This document shows, one piece after another, positions 9,450 to 18,408 of a stretch of 35,681 nucleotides of DNA. The translations under genes and the position numbers were made by a program. Source of the DNA: an uncultured Clostridia bacterium (GTDB lineage: Bacteria; Bacillota; Clostridia; TANB77; CAG-508); contig CANRPS010000001.1 of NCBI GenBank assembly GCA_947632585.1, positions 65,919-101,599 of the forward strand, written 5' to 3'. The stretch's first letter is position 1. The number at the start of each line of letters is the position of its first letter. A model generated the notes under the pieces. It had not been told where the DNA came from. It saw nothing but the letters and a program-made list of their open reading frames with translations, and made no database searches.

Positions 9450-9472
9450 AGGTGTATCAAAGATACACCTTT
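9448..9472. terminator. Bidirectional terminator between the small ORF and spo0A
   Basis: AAAGGTGTATC (9448-9458) pairs with GATACACCTTT (9462-9472) over a 3-base loop. It ends the plus-strand ylbJ unit and the minus-strand spo0A gene, whose stop lies at 9478. Confidence 0.85.
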
Positions 9473-9477
9473 ATTAT

Positions 9478-10296
9478 TTAAGCAGATTTAAGCTCTAGTC
9501 TTAATTTATCTGCAATCATTGCAATAAATTCTGAATTCGTTGGTTTTCCCTTAGATGCTGATACTGTATATCCAAATATATTTTCCATTAAATCCACTTC
9601 TCCTCTACCCCATGCAACTTCAATTGCATGACGAATTGCTCTTTCTACTCTTGATGGTGTAGTAGAAAACTTTTGTGCTATTTGTGGATACAAACTTTTA
9701 GTAATTTGATTAATTACATCAATATCATTTACTACCATCATAATAGCTTCTCGTAAATATTGATATCCTTTGATATGTGCTGGTACACCCACTCCGTGAA
9801 TTATATTAGTAACTAACGCCTCTAGATTATCTTCATCTTTATCTGTCTTAATATTTATGTAAGGAGTTTTCTTTTGTTCCTTATAAATAATATTGTTTGA
9901 TTCCTTTGGTCTAAAGTTTTTAATTTCTCTAATTCTTTGTATTAAAAGTTCAATATCAAAAGGTTTTACAATATAATATTCTGCTCCTAAGCTAATTGCT
10001 TTTTGTGTTATTTTATCTTGACCCACAGCCGATAACATAATACAAATTGGTCTTTTGTTAAAATTATTATTACCATTATTAATTCTTTCTAATACTCCTA
10101 AACCATCTAAATGTGGCATAATTACATCTAAAATTGCTACATCTGGTGTTTTTTCGTTTATGATTGATACTGCCTCTAATCCATCTTTTGCAATTCCAAT
10201 AATTTCCATATCTTCTTGATTTGAAAGATATGTTGCAAGTGTTCTGCTAAATTCTTCATTGTCATCTGCAATTAATACTGTTATTTTTTCTTTCAC
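9478..10296 (-). CDS. spo0A: Spo0A, master response regulator of sporulation
   Basis: 272 residues. The receiver domain (about 5-125) has acidic Asp11/Asp12, the phospho-acceptor Asp57 in '[12 protein letters not shown]' and Lys in 'YIVKPFD'. The C-terminal Spo0A effector domain contains the DNA-recognition region '[20 protein letters not shown]' followed by 'EVAWGRG'. It is expected to receive phosphate from orphan kinases and switch on sporulation genes. The start is GTG at 10294-10296 behind TAGGAGG. Unlike many Firmicutes, spoIVB does not lie next to it but about 13 kb away. The gene has its own promoter and terminator. CGG occurs only out of phase (CAC-GGA, TCG-GCT). Confidence 0.97.
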   Translation of the reverse strand: MKEKITVLIADDNEEFSRTLATYLSNQEDMEIIGIAKDGLEAVSIINEKTPDVAILDVIMPHLDGLGVLERINNGNNNFNKRPICIMLSAVGQDKITQKAISLGAEYYIVKPFDIELLIQRIREIKNFRPKESNNIIYKEQKKTPYINIKTDKDEDNLEALVTNIIHGVGVPAHIKGYQYLREAIMMVVNDIDVINQITKSLYPQIAQKFSTTPSRVERAIRHAIEVAWGRGEVDLMENIFGYTVSASKGKPTNSEFIAMIADKLRLELKSA

Positions 10297-10329
10297 AGCT
10301 TTATCCTCCTAAATATAAATTTAATTTGT

Positions 10330-10356
10330 AAAAATTGTAAATATTTTACAATTTTT
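10330..10356 (-). promoter_or_regulatory. Perfect inverted repeat at the spo0A transcript start
   Basis: AAAAATTGTAAA pairs with TTTACAATTTTT around a short centre. It lies directly downstream of the -10 box, so it is either an operator or a 5'-end hairpin of the spo0A mRNA. Confidence 0.5.
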
Positions 10357-10385
10357 ATTATATTATATGTTTTCAAAAATTGCAA
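10357..10385 (-). promoter_or_regulatory. Probable sigma-A promoter of spo0A
   Basis: On the minus strand TTGCAA (10385-10380), 17 bases, TATAAT (10362-10357), about 60 bases before the GTG start. Confidence 0.65.
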
Positions 10386-10455
10386 TAGTTTTTTGGAAAT
10401 TTTTTCCATATTTTGTAATTAATTATTATTTTATAAAATAAATCTTAAAACAAAC

Positions 10456-10486
10456 AAAAATAGCTACTTTCATCGTAGCTATTTTT
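10456..10486 (-). terminator. Terminator at the end of the dtxR-suf-mnmA-mtaB gene string
   Basis: AAAAATAGCTAC (10456-10467) pairs with GTAGCTATTTTT (10475-10486). It follows the last gene of the long minus-strand unit and precedes the spo0A promoter region. Confidence 0.8.
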
Positions 10487-10507
10487 GTAGATTAAAAGAT
10501 ATTTTTA

Positions 10508-10892
10508 TTAAAAATTAACATTTACGCCTATTATTCCGACCTAAAACTCCACAAATTAATCCCACTCCAATCATTACTAAAGATGTCATATTCAAAGAAA
10601 AATTTGAACTTAATAAACTTGAAATAATATAAATAGTCAAAATATACAAAATGCCTATTAAACTTCCATTTATTAATCCATTTTTCTTTATTTTTTTGCT
10701 TTCAATAGAGCTGCCTATTAATATACTAATACCAGTTAATGTTATAATAACAGGCTTAATTAATTCTTCAGATAAACTTGTATATACAAGTAATATGGCA
10801 AAAATAATTAGTGAAATAATAGTAAATGTAAGGGCAAGCAGAACTCCTTTTATAATACTAAATAATTGATTATTATTTTGTATATTGTCCAT
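10508..10892 (-). CDS. TIGR04086-type small membrane protein, +1 shift at CGG near its end
   Basis: About 127 residues with four hydrophobic helices, of the clostridial TIGR04086 membrane family whose function is not known. In the zero frame the gene ends in a basic tail 'RNNRRKC' after GGT CGG AAT. Skipping the C gives 'GVLGGIIGVNVNF', a glycine-rich helix end that is typical of this family, with a stop at 10508-10510. AGAGGAG precedes the ATG at 10892. It is the last gene of the suf-mnmA-mtaB string, 72 bases after mtaB. Because only ten residues change, this site alone would be weak; it gains weight from the other nine. Confidence 0.72.
10535..10538 (-). other. In-frame CGG recoding site 3 (TIGR04086 gene codon 119): CGGA read as Gly
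   Basis: Context is GGT-CGG-AAT on the minus strand. Dropping the C gives GGT-GGA-ATA and a Gly-rich hydrophobic end in place of a basic tail. Confidence 0.7.
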
Positions 10893-10963
10893 TTTTCTTT
10901 TCTCCTCTAATCTTAATTTAATATTATAATATTCGTTAAAAAATAGTTTTATGATTAATATTT

Positions 10964-12292
10964 TTAAATTAGTTCACCAAAAACCTCTTCTTCATTTGCA
11001 CTAATTATCTTTACTTTAACTATTTTATTTTCCAAATTTTCTTTGCTATTTACTTTTACAACAACATAACTAGTAGTGTGTCCTGTCCAATAGTTATTTT
11101 GTTTTTCTTCAAAAAGAACTTCTATAACATTACCTATGAGTTTTTTATTTATTTTTAATTCATTTTCATTAGAAAGATTAATTAGTTTATTACTTCTTTC
11201 CTCTTTCACATTTCCATCTATTTGTCCTTCCATACTAGCAGCAATAGTTCCTTCTCTTGCAGAATATTTAAATATATGCATTTTATAAAAATTAATTTCT
11301 TTTAAAAATTTATATGTTGTATTAAATTCTTCATCTGTTTCCCTAGGAAAACCAACAATAACATCTGTAGTTAAATTTACATCTTTAAAATATGTTCTTA
11401 AATTTCGAACAACTTCTCTAAATTCATCTGTACTATATTTTCTATTCATACGTTTTAAAGTTTCATCTGATCCACTTTGAAGTGATAAATGAAAATGATT
11501 ACAAATTTTATCTAGTCTAGAAAGTCTTTTCACAAAATTTAATGTAACTAGACTTGGTTCTAATGAACCTAATCTTATTCTTTCAATACCATTTACTTTG
11601 TTTAAATCTTCTAATAAATCTATTAATTTATAGTTATTTTCAAAATCAATTCCATATGATGAAATATGTATTCCTGTGATTACAATTTCCTTAATACCAC
11701 ATTCTGCATTTTTAGTTACTTCTTCTATTATTTTATCTTTGTTTCTGCTTCTTACTCTTCCTCTTGCATATGGAATCAAACAATATGTACAAAAATTATT
11801 ACATCCATCTTGAATTTTAATGGTTGCTCTTGTTTTTTCTGTAAAAGTAGTAGAGCCAAATTCTGAAAAATCTTTTTGTTTATTTACATCTAAGATTTTC
11901 TGATTAAATTTGTCCGTTTCATTTTTTTCTATATAATTTTCAACTATATTAACAATATCCTTTTTCTCTACATTTCCTAAACATAAATCAACCTCGTCAA
12001 TTTTGCTGATTTTATCCTTTGCGACTTGAACATAACATCCAACTGCAACAACAATAGCTTTTGGATTTTCATCTTTTACTTTTCTTAAAGTTTGTCTTGA
12101 CTTTCTATCAGCTACATTTGTTACAGTACAAGTGTTTACTATAATAATATTAGGGTTGTCATTTATATTACATATATTATAACCATCTTTTTTAAATTTT
12201 CCAGCCATTGCATTTGATTCATATTGATTTACCTTACACCCCAATGTAACAAACGCAACTTTTTTTCCCTTTTTATTTTCTTTGTTTTCCAT
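10964..12292 (-). CDS. mtaB: MtaB, tRNA t6A37 methylthiotransferase
   Basis: 442 residues. A radical SAM methylthiotransferase that turns t6A37 of tRNA into ms2t6A. The N-terminal UPF0004 domain has the Cys set of 'TLGCKVNQYE', 'VNTCTVTN' and 'VGCYVQ'. The radical SAM motif is 'CNNFCTYCLIPYARG' (C-x3-C-x2-C), and a TRAM domain closes the protein. The ATG at 12292 is chosen over an upstream TTG because AAAGG stands at the right distance. It needs two Fe-S clusters and lies 22 bases behind mnmA in the suf string, so cluster assembly and a cluster-using tRNA enzyme are likely co-expressed. Confidence 0.93.
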   Translation of the reverse strand: MENKENKKGKKVAFVTLGCKVNQYESNAMAGKFKKDGYNICNINDNPNIIIVNTCTVTNVADRKSRQTLRKVKDENPKAIVVAVGCYVQVAKDKISKIDEVDLCLGNVEKKDIVNIVENYIEKNETDKFNQKILDVNKQKDFSEFGSTTFTEKTRATIKIQDGCNNFCTYCLIPYARGRVRSRNKDKIIEEVTKNAECGIKEIVITGIHISSYGIDFENNYKLIDLLEDLNKVNGIERIRLGSLEPSLVTLNFVKRLSRLDKICNHFHLSLQSGSDETLKRMNRKYSTDEFREVVRNLRTYFKDVNLTTDVIVGFPRETDEEFNTTYKFLKEINFYKMHIFKYSAREGTIAASMEGQIDGNVKEERSNKLINLSNENELKINKKLIGNVIEVLFEEKQNNYWTGHTTSYVVVKVNSKENLENKIVKVKIISANEEEVFGELI

Positions 12293-12313
12293 GTTACTGC
12301 CTTTCAACAATTT

Positions 12314-13429
12314 TTATATTATTTTTCCTCCTCCAACTACTATATCTCCTATATAAAATACAGCAGATTGTCCTGGAGTTAATGCCCTTTGAGGCTCATC
12401 AAATTTTATTTTTATAAAATCTTTATCTCCAATAATCTTAGCTTTAGCTTGGCTTGTAGAATACCTTGTTTTAACTTCTACATTTAAAGTTTTTTGAAGT
12501 TTATCTAATAAAAGCAAATTAATATTATTTACAATTAATTCATCTTTATAAAGTTCGTTTTCCTCTCCTACAATAAGTTCATTTTTTTCTTTATTAAATC
12601 CTAATACAAATAAAGGAACTTTATTTGAAATACCCAAACCTTTTCTTTGGCCTATCGTATAATTATATAATCCCAAATGAGTCCCAAGTATTTCTCCTTT
12701 TGAATTTACAATATTACCTGTTTTAGGTTTAATTGTAGAATTGTTTTCTAAAAATCTTTTATAATTTCCATCTGGAATAAAGCAAATATCTTCACTATCA
12801 GGTTTATTTGCAATTTTCAGTTCATTTTCTTTTGCTATCTCTCTTATTTCTTTTTTATTTTTGAAATTGCCTAGCGGAAAAATAATAAACTCTAGCAATT
12901 CCTTTGGAAGATTCCATAAAACATAACTTTGATCTTTTTTACCTGCATTTGATTTTTTTAATACAAATCTTTTATATTCTTTACTATATTCAGTTTTAGC
13001 ATAATGACCTGTTGCAATATATTTTATTCCCATATTTTTTGCCTTTTCATACATTAAACCAAATTTCATAAATTTGTTACATTCTATGCATGGATTAGGT
13101 GTTATACAATTGGAATAGCAATTTATAAAATCATCAATTACATATTTTCTAAATTCTTTCTCATAATTAAATATAAAATGAGGTATACCTATTTTATTAC
13201 AAACCTGTTTTGCATCTAAATATGTATTTTTATTACAGCAGCTACTCCCAGTAAATAATTCTAAAGTAGCACCTATTACATCATATCCTTCACTTTGAAG
13301 GAGGAGAGCAGAAACACTGCTATCAACTCCCCCACTCATTCCAAGTAACACCTTGTCCTTGTTTTCTACATTATTTACTGAAGCTATTTTATTTTCAGCT
13401 TCAGTAGTATTACTTTCTTTATTTTTCAT
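12314..13429 (-). CDS. mnmA: MnmA, tRNA-specific 2-thiouridylase
   Basis: 371 residues. It thiolates U34 of tRNAs for Lys, Glu and Gln with ATP and sulfur from a cysteine desulfurase. The PP-loop is 'GMSGGVDSSVSALLL' (about 30-44). The catalytic cysteines lie in 'NPCIECNKF' and 'EDICFIPDG', and 'ATGHYAKTEY' and 'KKDQSYVLW' are further family marks. The first 25 residues form a polar extension rich in Asn, Glu and Lys that is not usual. AAGGAGC precedes the ATG. It lies 10 bases after sufU, which places a sulfur-accepting tRNA enzyme right behind the SufS-SufU sulfur donors. Confidence 0.95.
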   Translation of the reverse strand: MKNKESNTTEAENKIASVNNVENKDKVLLGMSGGVDSSVSALLLQSEGYDVIGATLELFTGSSCCNKNTYLDAKQVCNKIGIPHFIFNYEKEFRKYVIDDFINCYSNCITPNPCIECNKFMKFGLMYEKAKNMGIKYIATGHYAKTEYSKEYKRFVLKKSNAGKKDQSYVLWNLPKELLEFIIFPLGNFKNKKEIREIAKENELKIANKPDSEDICFIPDGNYKRFLENNSTIKPKTGNIVNSKGEILGTHLGLYNYTIGQRKGLGISNKVPLFVLGFNKEKNELIVGEENELYKDELIVNNINLLLLDKLQKTLNVEVKTRYSTSQAKAKIIGDKDFIKIKFDEPQRALTPGQSAVFYIGDIVVGGGKII

Positions 13430-13439
13430 TTACTGCTCC

Positions 13440-13907
13440 TTAATTACAACAACTAATATTTGATTTTCCATTATTGCTATTTTTGTCTAGCATATCTTCT
13501 AAAGTATGCCACGCAAGTAATGCACATTTTGTTCTTGCAGGCATATTAGCTATATTTTTAAAAGCTATTGCATCTTCTAATAATTCTTGTTCTTCATCAC
13601 TTAAAGTTTCTCTTTTAATCATTTTAATAAATGTTTCTATTATTTTTTTTGCTTGAGATATAGTTTTTCCTTTTAAAGTATCTATCATAATAGATGCTGA
13701 ACTTGTTGATATAGCACATCCATGGCCAGAAAATGCCATATCTTTAATAATATCTCCATCTAGTTTTATTTCTAATATAATTTCATCTCCACAATTTGGG
13801 TTATGTCCCTTTTCTTCTATGTCTGGATTTTCAAGTTTTTTCTTATTATATGAATTCATGCTGTGTTCCATAATTAAATCATTATACATTTCATTTAAAT
13901 CATCCAT
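13440..13907 (-). CDS. sufU: SufU, sulfur-transfer partner of SufS
   Basis: 155 residues of the SufU/IscU-like fold. The three ligand cysteines are in 'NPNCGDEI', 'HGCAISTSS' and 'TKCALLAWHTLEDML'. In Firmicutes SufU is a zinc protein that takes the persulfide from SufS. The spacer between the first and last Cys has the insertion that separates SufU from IscU. The C-terminal tail ends in 'SCCN', two further cysteines that are not part of the usual core. The ATG at 13907 lies 35 bases after the corrected sufS stop, behind a G-rich ribosome site. Confidence 0.93.
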   Translation of the reverse strand: MDDLNEMYNDLIMEHSMNSYNKKKLENPDIEEKGHNPNCGDEIILEIKLDGDIIKDMAFSGHGCAISTSSASIMIDTLKGKTISQAKKIIETFIKMIKRETLSDEEQELLEDAIAFKNIANMPARTKCALLAWHTLEDMLDKNSNNGKSNISCCN

Positions 13908-13942
13908 TTATTTTTTCGCCCCCAATCTTTTGTATTCTGATT

Positions 13943-15167
13943 TTAATTTTTTATATATTTTTTAAACATCATATAAGCTTTATTTAGTCCCTTTACCAAT
14001 CTATCTACATCATCTTTCGTATTATAGAAATAAAAACTGGCTCTACATGTTGAGTCAATATTTAAGAATCTCATAAGTGGTTGTGTGCAATGATTTCCGT
14101 GAACGAACACAAACGCTCTCACTATCTAGTATGCTTGCAATATCATGTGGATGAATTCCATTTATATTAAATGATATTGTACTAGAATGATTTTCTACAT
14201 TAGGAGTCATATATAATGTTAAATAATTTAGTTTAGAAAGTTCCTCTCTTGCATATAATGTTATATCTCTTTCTAGTTTACTAATTTTATCATATCCCAA
14301 TTTTTCTATATAATCAATTGCTGCCCCAAGACCTACAACACCACCTACATTTTGTGTTCCTGCTTCAAATTTATTAGGTAATGGAGCAAATGTTGTTTTC
14401 TGTTCATATACATATTCTATCATGTCTCCACCCATCAAAAATGGTGTCATATTATCTAATAATTCCTTTTTACCATACAAAACGCCAATTCCTAGTGGAG
14501 CAAGCATTTTATGTCCTGAAAACACAATAAAATCCGCATCCAAATCTTGTACATCTATTTTCATATGAGGTATACTTTGAGCACAATCTAAAACTACAAT
14601 TGCATTGTTTTTATGAGCAAATTTAATAATCTTTTTAACATCATTTATAGTGCCTAAAGAATTTGATACATGTGTTATCCCAACTATTTTTGTATTAGGT
14701 GTTATCTTTTTTATTATTTCACTCTCAGGAATTTCAAAATCATCATTTATATACATATACTCTAATGTTGCTCCTGTAGTTTTCGCAACTTTTTGCCAAG
14801 GAACTAAATTAGAATGGTGTTCCATTATAGAAAGAACTATTTTTTGATTTTCCTTCACATTTTCCATACCATAGGAATATGCAATTAAATTTAAAGATTC
14901 TGAAGCATTTTTTGTAAATATTATTTCTTCTCTATTTCTTGCATTTATGAATTTGGCAATCTTAGTTCTTGTATTTTCATAAATTTCAGTAGCTTCCATA
15001 CTTAAGGTATACGCCCCTCTATGAGGATTTGCATTAAACTTTTTATAAAAATTATTAACTTCTTCTATTACACTTAATGGTTTTTGAGTTGTTGCGCCAT
15101 TATCTAAATAAGAAATGTCTCTATTTTCAAATATTGGAAAATCCTTTCTTATTTCATCTACATTCAT
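13943..15167 (-). CDS. sufS: SufS cysteine desulfurase, read through a +1 shift at CGG 14099
   Basis: 407 residues after correction, the usual SufS length. A PLP enzyme that takes sulfur from cysteine for Fe-S assembly. The PLP lysine is in '[10 protein letters not shown]'. The zero frame reaches TCA CGG AAA and ends 13 codons later. Skipping the C gives '[15 protein letters not shown]', the active-site loop with the catalytic Cys at residue 360, followed by a normal C-terminal domain to the stop at 13943-13945. Without the shift the enzyme loses its catalytic Cys. The ATG at 15167 behind AAGGAG is chosen over an upstream ATG at 15209 that would overlap sufD. It is translated between sufD and sufU. 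Confidence 0.94.
14096..14099 (-). other. In-frame CGG recoding site 4 (sufS codon 357): CGGA read as Gly
   Basis: Context is TCA-CGG-AAA. Dropping the C gives TCA-GGA-AAT and the conserved loop 'RSGNHC', three residues before the catalytic Cys. Confidence 0.9.
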
Positions 15168-15186
15168 TATATTCAAATCTCCTTGT

Positions 15187-16240
15187 TTATAATTTTTTAT
15201 CAATTTCATTTATTACTATATTTTTAATATTCTCATTTTGAATATCTTCAATTATTTCATTAAACTCTCCTCTTACAATTAATTTTTGTGCTTCCTTTAA
15301 GCTTAAACCTCTACTCATTAAATAAAATAATTCTTTTTCGTTAGGTTTTCCGAGAAGCAGTTCCATGATTTCCTTCCACGTCTTCTTCTGTACATAAAAG
15401 CATTGGTAGTGAAATTGATTTTGCTCTATCAGATAGAATAGTACAAAATTCATTTTCATTACCCTTTGATTTTTTTGAGCCTTTTTTAAAATCTATCGTA
15501 CCTTTAAAATGTTTTTTTGACTTATCTTTAATAGCTCCTTTTACATCCATATTAATTATAGAATTTTTACCATATACTTCAACAATATAATTTAAATCTA
15601 ATGTTTGTTCACTTGTACCTAAATAAATAGTTTTTACTTCATTACTTGAATTTTCACCTTTTAGATTAGTATAATAATTAGTTATACTATTTTTACCACC
15701 AAAATCGATAATATTGTATTTCACTTTTGAGTCGTTTTCTAATATATTTTCTATTGAAGTAAAGTTTTCTGTTTTATTATTTAGCATGTTTACAAATATT
15801 ATATTCAAATTCGACTTTTTTTGTGCTAGCACCTTAATCAAGCCATTATGATAGCATTTATCATTTTTAGATGACAAATATTTAATAATTATTATGCCAT
15901 TAGAGTTTTCTCTTGCTTCGATTAGAATATTATCTACTAAATTTTGATTTTTGTTTGTTAAATCAAATTCTAATTGTAATTCTTTATTTTTTTTACCTTC
16001 TACTATTATATGAAAATTTACATTTGAATAATTTTTGATCTGTTTTAATAAGACCTCACCATTTCCATATTTTAAATCTATTTTGTTTTTTTCTTTTTTA
16101 ATAGTAAATTCATCTACATCTCCGCTTATATTTAATTCTTCAAATGTTTCTTGTATTTCAGGTATACTAAAATCATCTATATCAATATTATTTATTCCAT
16201 AATTTTTTGATGTTCTTATAGGTGTTTCATTTAATATCAT
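15187..16240 (-). CDS. sufD: SufD Fe-S scaffold component, read through a +1 shift at CGG 15352
   Basis: About 350 residues. SufD pairs with SufB in the SufBC2D scaffold. The N-terminal part is diverged, and the β-helical core leads to 'EEDVEGNHGTAS', a conserved SufB/SufD segment with the His ligand region. The zero frame then reads TCT CGG AAA ACC TAA. Skipping the C gives 'ASGKPNEKELFYLMSRGLSLKEA', the expected end of the family, and the frame closes at 15187. Corrected, the gene ends 19 bases before sufS, where the uncorrected frames overlap. The ATG at 16240 has AAAGGA upstream, lying in the gap after the corrected sufB stop. Confidence 0.92.
15349..15352 (-). other. In-frame CGG recoding site 5 (sufD codon 297): CGGA read as Gly
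   Basis: Context is TCT-CGG-AAA. The zero frame stops after two more codons. Dropping the C restores 'ASGKPNEKELFYLMSRG'. Confidence 0.9.
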
Positions 16241-16256
16241 TTTGACATTCCTTTCT

Positions 16257-17655
16257 TTATCCTATACTTCCGTTCCAATTCCAAATTGATTAAATTATTC
16301 ATTTCAGCTGCATACTCAATTGGAAGTTCTTTTGATATCGGATCAGCAAAGCCTCGTACTATCATACCTTTTGCATCTTCTTCACTTAACCCTCTACTCA
16401 TTAAATAAAAAATTGATTTATCACTTATTTTACCAATTTTAGCTTCATGAGAAAATTCTACATCGTCTGTTTTAATATCATTTACAGGAATTGTATCAGA
16501 TCTTGATATATCATCTAACATAAGTGATTCACAATTCACATTACATTTAGAGCCTTTGGCTACTTCGTTTATTCTAACCAATGCTCTATATGTTGCTGTA
16601 CCACCATTTTTAGAGATGGATTTAGAATTTATTAAACTAGATGTATTTTTATTATTGTGAATAACTTTAAATCCCGTATCTAAATTTTGCCCTTTTCCAG
16701 CAAATGAAATTCCAGTGTATTCTGTTCTTGCTCCTTCTCCATTTAATATACTCATTGGATATAACATAGATATTTTAGAGCCAAATGAGCCAGATACCCA
16801 ATCTATTTTCGCATTTTTTCCTACAATTGCTCTTTTGGTATTTAGATTTAACATATTTTTAGACCAATTCTCTATTGTAGAATATCTTAAATAAGCATTA
16901 TCTTTAACATATAGTTCAACACATCCTGCGTGAAGATTTACTTTATTATATTTTGGTGCACTACAGCCCTCTATAAAATGAAGTGATGCACCTTCATCTA
17001 CTATAATTAAAGTATGTTCAAATTGTCCTGATTCTGGTGAATTTAATCTAAAATATGATTGAAGTGGAATCTCTACTTTAATTCCCTTTGGCACATATAC
17101 AAATGAACCTCCAGACCAAACAGCACCATGAAGTGCTACGAATTTATGATCTGTTAATGGTACACATTTCATAAAATGTGCTTTTACAATATCAGGATAT
17201 TCTCTTACAGCCGTTTCCATATCTGTATAAATTACGCCTTGAGAAATTAATTCATTTTTCATACTATGATAAACAACTTCTGAATCATATTGTGCTCCTA
17301 CTCCAGCTAATGATTTTTTTTCAGCTTCTGGTATTCCAAGTTTATCAAAAGTATTTTTTATATCTTCTGGCACATCATCCCAATTTCCTGTCATCTTTGA
17401 TTTAGGTCTTACATATGTCGCGATTTCATCCATGTTTAACATAGATAAATCAGGTCCCCATGTTGGCATTTCTAATTTATTATACGTTTCTAATGCCTTT
17501 AGTCTAAATTCTTTCATCCATTCTGGATCATTTTTTTGTTTTGAAATTTCCTTAATTATTTCAGGAGTTAGGCCTTTTTTTATTTTATATTCATAATCAT
17601 CTTTATTTTTTATGTTATAAACATTTCTGTTTATTTCATCCAATTTTGTTTTCAA
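16257..17655 (-). CDS. sufB: SufB Fe-S scaffold component, C-terminus restored by a +1 shift at CGG 16272
   Basis: 465 residues after correction, equal to the usual Firmicute SufB. It forms the cluster-building SufBC2D complex. Family marks are 'HFIEGCSAPKYN', 'LYVKDNAYLRYSTIENWS', 'VNCESLMLDD' and 'FYLMSRGLSEEDA'. In the zero frame GAA CGG AAG leads to a basic tail that runs over the sufD ribosome site. Skipping the C gives 'LEGSIG' and a stop at 16257-16259, the well-known end of SufB. The start is TTG at 17655 behind AGGAAAGGA. It is the second of the suf genes after the regulator, in the clostridial order sufC-B-D-S-U. Confidence 0.95.
16269..16272 (-). other. In-frame CGG recoding site 6 (sufB codon 462): CGGA read as Gly
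   Basis: Context is GAA-CGG-AAG. Dropping the C gives GAA-GGA-AGT-ATA-GGA-TAA, i.e. the family's conserved terminal 'EGSIG'. Confidence 0.92.
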
Positions 17656-17676
17656 CTTTAAGTTTCCTTTCCTAAA

Positions 17677-18408
17677 TTATTTAAAACTTTTATATCCTGT
17701 TTCTTCAATTTCTTGTGCTAATGAACCTGTTCCTGTTTTTACAATTTTACCATTTACTAAGACATGAACATAATCTACTTTTAGAGCATGTAGTATTTTA
17801 GTATTATGTGTTATTATTAAAATTGCATTTTCTTTATTTTTGAACATTTCAATTCCTTTTGATACTATATTTACACTATCTACATCAAGACCAGAATCTG
17901 TTTCATCAAGTATTGCAAGCTTAGGATTTAAAGTAAGTAGTTGTAAAATTTCGTTTTTCTTCTTTTCTCCTCCAGAAAATCCAACATTTAGGTATCTTTC
18001 GCTATATTCTGGTTTTATACCGAGTTCTTCCATATGTTTTTTTAGTTCATTTTTAAATTCAAATATTTTTATTGGTTTACCTGTAATTTTATTTTTAGCA
18101 AATCTTAAAAAATTACTTACAGTAATACCAGGTATTTCTTCTGGTAACTGAAACGACATAAAAATACCTTTTCTTGCTATTTCATCAGTTTTTAAATTAG
18201 TTATATCTGCTCCATCAAATAAAATACTACCTTTGATTTTTTTATAAGCCGGATTATTTAAAATAGCATTTGCAGTCGTAGATTTTCCAGAACCATTTGG
18301 CCCCATTATTACATGAACTTCTCCTTTATTTATTTTCAAATCTATTCCTTTTAAAATTTCTTTTTCTTCCACATTAACATACAAATCTTTAATTTCTAAC
18401 AAGCTCAT
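17677..18408 (-). CDS. sufC: SufC, ATPase of the SufBCD scaffold
   Basis: 243 residues, an ABC-type ATPase without membrane domain. Walker A is 'GPNGSGKSTTANAI' (about 37-50), the signature is 'FSGGEKKKNEI', and Walker B is 'LAILDETDSGLDVD', with the typical SufC 'ETDSGLD'. It drives conformational change in SufB-SufD during cluster assembly. Its ATG overlaps the stop of the upstream regulator (ATGA), with GGAGGAG inside that gene, so the two are translationally coupled. It holds CTC-GGT-ATA-AAA at 18024-18013, nearly the same bases as the spoVB recoding site but with CGG out of phase, and its frame is intact. Confidence 0.96.
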   Translation of the reverse strand: MSLLEIKDLYVNVEEKEILKGIDLKINKGEVHVIMGPNGSGKSTTANAILNNPAYKKIKGSILFDGADITNLKTDEIARKGIFMSFQLPEEIPGITVSNFLRFAKNKITGKPIKIFEFKNELKKHMEELGIKPEYSERYLNVGFSGGEKKKNEILQLLTLNPKLAILDETDSGLDVDSVNIVSKGIEMFKNKENAILIITHNTKILHALKVDYVHVLVNGKIVKTGTGSLAQEIEETGYKSFK

